From contig CAZSGI010000031.1 in the NCBI GenBank assembly GCA_964606465.1, positions 1-8,357 on the forward strand: DNA of 8,357 nucleotides. The letters run 5' to 3'. Position 1 is the stretch's first letter. Each line of letters opens with the position of its first letter. The stretch comes from CG10-46-32 sp964606465 (GTDB lineage: Bacteria; Patescibacteriota; Patescibacteriia; UBA2169). A program made the position numbers and the translations under genes. Below the pieces are notes generated by a model. The model saw only the letters and a program-made list of their open reading frames with translations, did no database searches and was not told the origin of the DNA. Positions 5,213-8,357 of the stretch are shown here, piece by piece.

Positions 5213-6448
5213 ATGCTTTTTTTGAAAAAATACAAAATCATTTTCGCGAGCGTTGCGGTCGTTGCCGTCGTGTTCACGGCCGGTTTTTACATTGGGAAGG
5301 GCGAGCGCGAGGTGCTGGTGGTCAACGAGAACGGGGAGCCGATTGAGTCCGGAACCGTTCTCATCCGTCCGGATGAGGTGAAGACCTATCTTTCGCGCGA
5401 CGTTGATTTTGACATTTTCACGAGCGTGTGGGGCCTGCTCAAGAAGCAGTACGTGGACCAGCCGGTTTCCGAAACCAAGCTATTCTACGGAGCGCTCGAG
5501 GGGTTGGTTGCCGCCTTGGGTGACCCGTACTCCGTGTTTCTGGAGCCGCAGATTTCGCAGGAGTTCACCGAGTCCTTGAACGGCCGGTTTGAGGGCATTG
5601 GAGCGGAAATCGCGATCAAGAGCGACCGTTTGACCGTGGTGGCCCCCTTGGACGGCTCTCCGGCAGAGGCGGCAGGCCTCAAGGCGCGGGACGAGATTAC
5701 CGCGATTGACGGCAAGGGGACGGAGGGGGTGGGTTTGAACGACGCCGTGAGCCGCATCCGCGGACCCAAAGGCACCACAGTGGTGCTCACTGTGTTGCGC
5801 AAGGACGTTGAGCAACCGTTTGACGTGCCCATCGTCCGCGACACCATCAAGGTGAAGAGCGTCTCGTGGGAGATGAAAGAAGGCGGGGTCGCCTACATCT
5901 ACCTGCGCAACTTCAATACGGACACGGCGCGCGCGTTCGCCGCGATCCAGCGCGAGGTGGTGAGCCAGAACCCCGCGGGAATCATCTTTGATTTGCGCAA
6001 CAACCCGGGCGGGTTCCTGCAGACGGCGGTTGAGGTTGCGTCGGCCTGGGTTCGGGAGGGTACGGCCGTGGTGGTTGAGCGCTCGGTGGCCGCGTCCACC
6101 ACGTACCCGGCAGCCGGGAACTCCCTGTTTTCGGGCATCCCGACCGTGGTGCTGGTGAACGGCGGCAGCGCCAGCGCTTCGGAAATCGTGGCCGGCGCGC
6201 TACAGGATTACGCGCTTGCGTACGTGGTTGGCGAGCAAACGTTCGGCAAGGGGTCGGTGCAGATACTTGAGGATCTGCCGGACGGCTCCAGCGTCAAGTT
6301 CACGGTTGCCAAGTGGTTCACCCCGAAGAACCGTTCCATCAACGAAGAGGGCATTACGCCGGACGAGGTGGTTGAGCTCTCGGAAGAGGATTTCAGCGAA
6401 GATAGGGATCCGCAGATGGATCGGGCGTTGGAATATTTGCGGGAATAA
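5213..6448 (+). CDS. ctp: C-terminal processing protease, S41 family
   Basis: This is a secreted, membrane-anchored serine protease of the CtpA/Prc family that cleaves envelope proteins near their C-termini; its substrate here is unknown. The order is: lysine-rich N-terminus with a membrane segment (about 9-28), a short linker, an N-terminal helical part (LLKKQYVD..., LGDPYSVFLEP at 102-112), a PDZ domain (about 118-205, with GIGAEI, GSPAEAAGLKARDEI and IRGPKGTTV), then the protease domain. LRNNPGGFLQ (261-270), GGSASASEIVAGAL (317-330) and GEQTFGKGSVQ (340-350) give the expected Ser-Lys-Gln set Ser321, Lys346, Gln350 by spacing to Prc and CtpA. At 411 residues it is a normal size and lacks the long extra domains of E. 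coli Prc. TAA stop, 21 bases before rplI. It was named from family motifs, so which Ctp paralogue it represents is open. Confidence 0.94.
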   Translation: MLFLKKYKIIFASVAVVAVVFTAGFYIGKGEREVLVVNENGEPIESGTVLIRPDEVKTYLSRDVDFDIFTSVWGLLKKQYVDQPVSETKLFYGALEGLVAALGDPYSVFLEPQISQEFTESLNGRFEGIGAEIAIKSDRLTVVAPLDGSPAEAAGLKARDEITAIDGKGTEGVGLNDAVSRIRGPKGTTVVLTVLRKDVEQPFDVPIVRDTIKVKSVSWEMKEGGVAYIYLRNFNTDTARAFAAIQREVVSQNPAGIIFDLRNNPGGFLQTAVEVASAWVREGTAVVVERSVAASTTYPAAGNSLFSGIPTVVLVNGGSASASEIVAGALQDYALAYVVGEQTFGKGSVQILEDLPDGSSVKFTVAKWFTPKNRSINEEGITPDEVVELSEEDFSEDRDPQMDRALEYLRE

Positions 6449-6469
6449 AGGTGTTCGGGACGGTATTTT

Positions 6470-6919
6470 ATGAAAGTCATACTTATCAAACGAGTAGACA
6501 ATCTTGGGTTGGCAGGGGATATCGTGGAAGTCGCGCCCGGGTACGGCAGGAACTTTCTCATCCGGCAGGGTTTGGCGCGCGAGGCGACGCTTGACGCAAT
6601 CCAGCGCTCGCAGGCGGTCCGTCTTAACAAGGCTCGCAAGCGGGAGCAGGCGGAGGGAGAGAGGAGCAAGGTCAAAGCCGCCCTTTTGGGCCAAACCATT
6701 CTAGTCCGCGCTTCCGCGAACGAGGAGGGCCACCTGTTCGGGGGAGTGGGGCCAAAGGAAATCGCCGAATCAATCGCCAAACGCAAAAAGTTGAACATAG
6801 ACCCCAAGGCCGTCAAACTCACCCACCACCTCAAGGCTTTGGGGAAGCACGAGGTTGTGCTAGACTTAGGAGGTGGGGATCAGCTACCCCTAACTGTGGA
6901 TATCGCGCGCAATGAGTAA
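6470..6919 (+). CDS. rplI: 50S ribosomal protein bL9
   Basis: bL9 binds 23S rRNA domain V at the base of the L1 stalk and helps maintain frame and compaction on the ribosome. At 149 residues it equals the usual full length: an N-terminal rRNA-binding domain (1-40) with the signature NLGLAGDIVEVAPGYGRNFL, a long charged connecting helix (about 41-75, rich in Lys/Arg/Glu) and the C-terminal domain (ASANEEGHLFGGVGPKEIAESI and onward). The start is fixed by the canonical MKVILIKRV. AAAGGTG lies 17 bases upstream, too far for a normal ribosome-binding site. The gene usually sits with rpsF, ssb and rpsR, but here it lies between ctp and pyrG. bL9 is, as I recall, absent from several CPR branches, so its presence narrows the possible lineage. 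Its last 8 bases overlap pyrG. Confidence 0.96.
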   Translation: MKVILIKRVDNLGLAGDIVEVAPGYGRNFLIRQGLAREATLDAIQRSQAVRLNKARKREQAEGERSKVKAALLGQTILVRASANEEGHLFGGVGPKEIAESIAKRKKLNIDPKAVKLTHHLKALGKHEVVLDLGGGDQLPLTVDIARNE

Positions 6920-8357
6920 CACCAGGTACATATTCGTCGTCGGAGGGGTGATGAGCTCCGTGGGCAAGGGCATCGCGAGCGCATCCATCGGAAAAATCCT
7001 GCAGTCCCGCGGTTTTTCGGTCTCCATCGTCAAGTGCGACATGTACGTGAACATTGACGCCGGCACCATGCGCCCCACCGAGCACGGTGAAGTTTTTGTG
7101 GGCGACGACGGCATTGAGGCGGACCAGGACCTGGGAACCTACGAGCGGTTCGTGGACCAGGTGTCCATGCGCAACCACTACGTCACCACGGGCCAGGTCT
7201 ATTTGGAGGTCATCCGGCGCGAGCGCAACTTGGAGTACGGCGGCGAGGACGTGGAGGTGGTGCCGGACATCCCGAACGAAATTTTGCGGCGCATCAACCT
7301 GGTCGCCAAAAAAGACAAGAGCGACTTTGTCATCGTTGAAATCGGGGGAACCGTGGGCGAGTACCAGAACGTGCTCTTCCTTGAAGCCGCGCGCATGCTC
7401 AAGCTGAAACACCCCCACCACGTGCTCTACGTGCTGGTTTCGTATTTGCCCATTCCGCCCATGGTGGGGGAGATGAAGTCAAAGCCGACCCAGTACGCGG
7501 CGCGCACCTTAAACAGCGCCGGCATCCAGGCTGACTTCATCATCTGCCGCAGCGAGCGGCCGCTGGATAGGAAGCGGCGCGAGAAGATCGCCACGTTCTG
7601 CAACGTGGTTGCCGAGAATGCCATCAGCGCGCCGGACGTGGAGAGCGTGTACGACGTGCCGGTCAATTTCGCCAAGGAGCGGCTGGATGAGAAAATCCTC
7701 AAGGCGTTCGGCTTAAAATCCCGGCGCAGGAACATGAATGAGTGGCGCGCGTTGGCTCGCAAAATCAAGCGCTTGAAGCGCGAAGTCAAGATTGCGGTGG
7801 TGGGCAAGTACTTCGGCACCGGCGACTTTGAGCTCGCTGATTCCTACATCTCGGTGATAGAAGCCGCAAAGCACGCGGCGTGGAGCCAAAACGCGAAGCC
7901 GGTGTTTGCCTGGGTTGATTCAGAGGACTACGAGCGCGACCCCAAAGGGGTCAGAGAGCTCTCGCGGTTTGACGGGGTCATCGTGCCTGGGGGTTTTGGC
8001 ACGCGCGGCATTGAGGGCATCATCTCGGCAATCAAGTACGTGCGCGACCACAACATTCCGTACCTTGGGTTGTGCTACGGCATGCAGCTTGCCACCATTG
8101 AGTTTTCGCGCCACGTCGCCAAGATACGGGGCGCGACCACAACAGAGCAGGATCCCGCGGCCAAGCACGCGGTGATCCACATCATGCCTGACCAGGAGAA
8201 AAAGCTTTTGGCGCGCGACTACGGGGCAACCATGCGCCTCGGGAGTTGGCCATGCAAGCTCAAGAAGGGCTCGCGCGTCCAGAAAGCGTACGGGAAAAGT
8301 AGGATTGACGAGCGCCATAGGCACCGCTATGAGTTCAACAACGCGTACCGCAAGCGG
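6912..8357 (+). CDS. pyrG: CTP synthase, 3' partial, divergent
   Basis: PyrG makes CTP from UTP, ATP and glutamine. The frame is open from the ATG overlapping the rplI stop to the window edge: 482 residues, about 55-60 short of the usual 540. The synthetase domain shows the P-loop GGVMSSVGKG (11-20, Lys19), metal ligands Asp73 in ADQDLG and Glu143 in VEIGGTVG, and MKSKPTQ. The glutaminase domain begins after a linker around residue 290 and shows PGGFGTRGIEG and the nucleophile Cys388 in GLCYGMQ; the catalytic His and Glu lie beyond the window. RHRYEFNN near the end is typical. Unusual points: KCDMYVNIDAGTMRPTEHGE replaces the near-universal KLDPY...DPGTMSPxxHGE, and EYQN (150-153) replaces D-I-E-S at the CTP feedback site. 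The start at 6912 is chosen because MSNTRYIFVVGG matches the family N-terminus; there is no Shine-Dalgarno. Confidence 0.95.
   Translation, partial: MSNTRYIFVVGGVMSSVGKGIASASIGKILQSRGFSVSIVKCDMYVNIDAGTMRPTEHGEVFVGDDGIEADQDLGTYERFVDQVSMRNHYVTTGQVYLEVIRRERNLEYGGEDVEVVPDIPNEILRRINLVAKKDKSDFVIVEIGGTVGEYQNVLFLEAARMLKLKHPHHVLYVLVSYLPIPPMVGEMKSKPTQYAARTLNSAGIQADFIICRSERPLDRKRREKIATFCNVVAENAISAPDVESVYDVPVNFAKERLDEKILKAFGLKSRRRNMNEWRALARKIKRLKREVKIAVVGKYFGTGDFELADSYISVIEAAKHAAWSQNAKPVFAWVDSEDYERDPKGVRELSRFDGVIVPGGFGTRGIEGIISAIKYVRDHNIPYLGLCYGMQLATIEFSRHVAKIRGATTTEQDPAAKHAVIHIMPDQEKKLLARDYGATMRLGSWPCKLKKGSRVQKAYGKSRIDERHRHRYEFNNAYRKR

Noticed and set aside
6866..6878. AGGAGGTG inside rplI as a ribosome-binding site for pyrG
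   Set aside because: It lies 36 bases before the pyrG ATG, too far, and is explained by rplI codons for LGGG.
6942..6953. GGAGGGG followed by an in-frame ATG at 6951 as the true pyrG start
   Set aside because: Starting there would remove the first strand and half of the GGVxSSxGKG P-loop, which begins at residue 11 of the longer form.
1..8357. CRISPR array, tRNA/rRNA, transposase, phage or defence genes
   Set aside because: There are no direct-repeat/spacer periodicity, no RNA-gene signatures and no such protein motifs in any plausible frame.

Overview
This window looks like a chromosomal segment of a bacterium from the Candidate Phyla Radiation (Patescibacteria), most plausibly Parcubacteria-like. 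That placement is inference. It rests on the gene style: a membrane-anchored PEGA/beta-propeller protein, a short RmlA, a divergent CTP synthase, very tight packing, and no Shine-Dalgarno sequence at any of seven inspected starts. Four genes (rmlB, rmlD, rmlA, murA) end at TGA. That argues for the standard bacterial code and against the UGA-Gly lineages (Gracilibacteria/Absconditabacteria). There are no RNA genes, CRISPR arrays, transposase genes or phage genes. No gene-free stretch is longer than 31 bases.

Left block (1-2538, plus strand): rmlB (5' end outside the window), rmlD and rmlA form a dTDP-L-rhamnose operon. Both internal junctions are ATGA overlaps. The genes supply dTDP-glucose (RmlA), its 4,6-dehydration (RmlB) and the final reduction to dTDP-L-rhamnose (RmlD). 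The epimerase RmlC is not in view. Three short palindromic repeats sit inside this operon. One adds 11 codons to rmlB and one adds 22 codons to the middle of rmlD. A dRS3-like element supplies the last codons of rmlD next to the rmlA start. They are the most distinctive feature of the window.

Middle (2500-3918, minus strand): a single-gene unit encodes an N-terminally anchored PEGA-domain protein with a propeller-like C-terminal part. It overlaps the end of rmlA tail-to-tail by 39 bases. Its ATG abuts the ATG of murA head-to-head (CATATG) with no base between them.

Right block (3919-8357, plus strand): murA (first committed step of peptidoglycan precursor synthesis), ctp (secreted S41 processing protease), rplI (ribosomal protein bL9) and pyrG (CTP synthase, cut by the window edge) are packed in one direction with gaps of 31 and 21 bases and an 8-base overlap. 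A possible promoter just upstream of ctp would give an almost leaderless mRNA. Both ends of the window are therefore cell-envelope or central-metabolism genes. I found no defence or mobile gene system. The unusual content is the coding palindromic repeats, the gene-junction architecture, and apparent changes at sites linked to feedback control in RmlA and PyrG.
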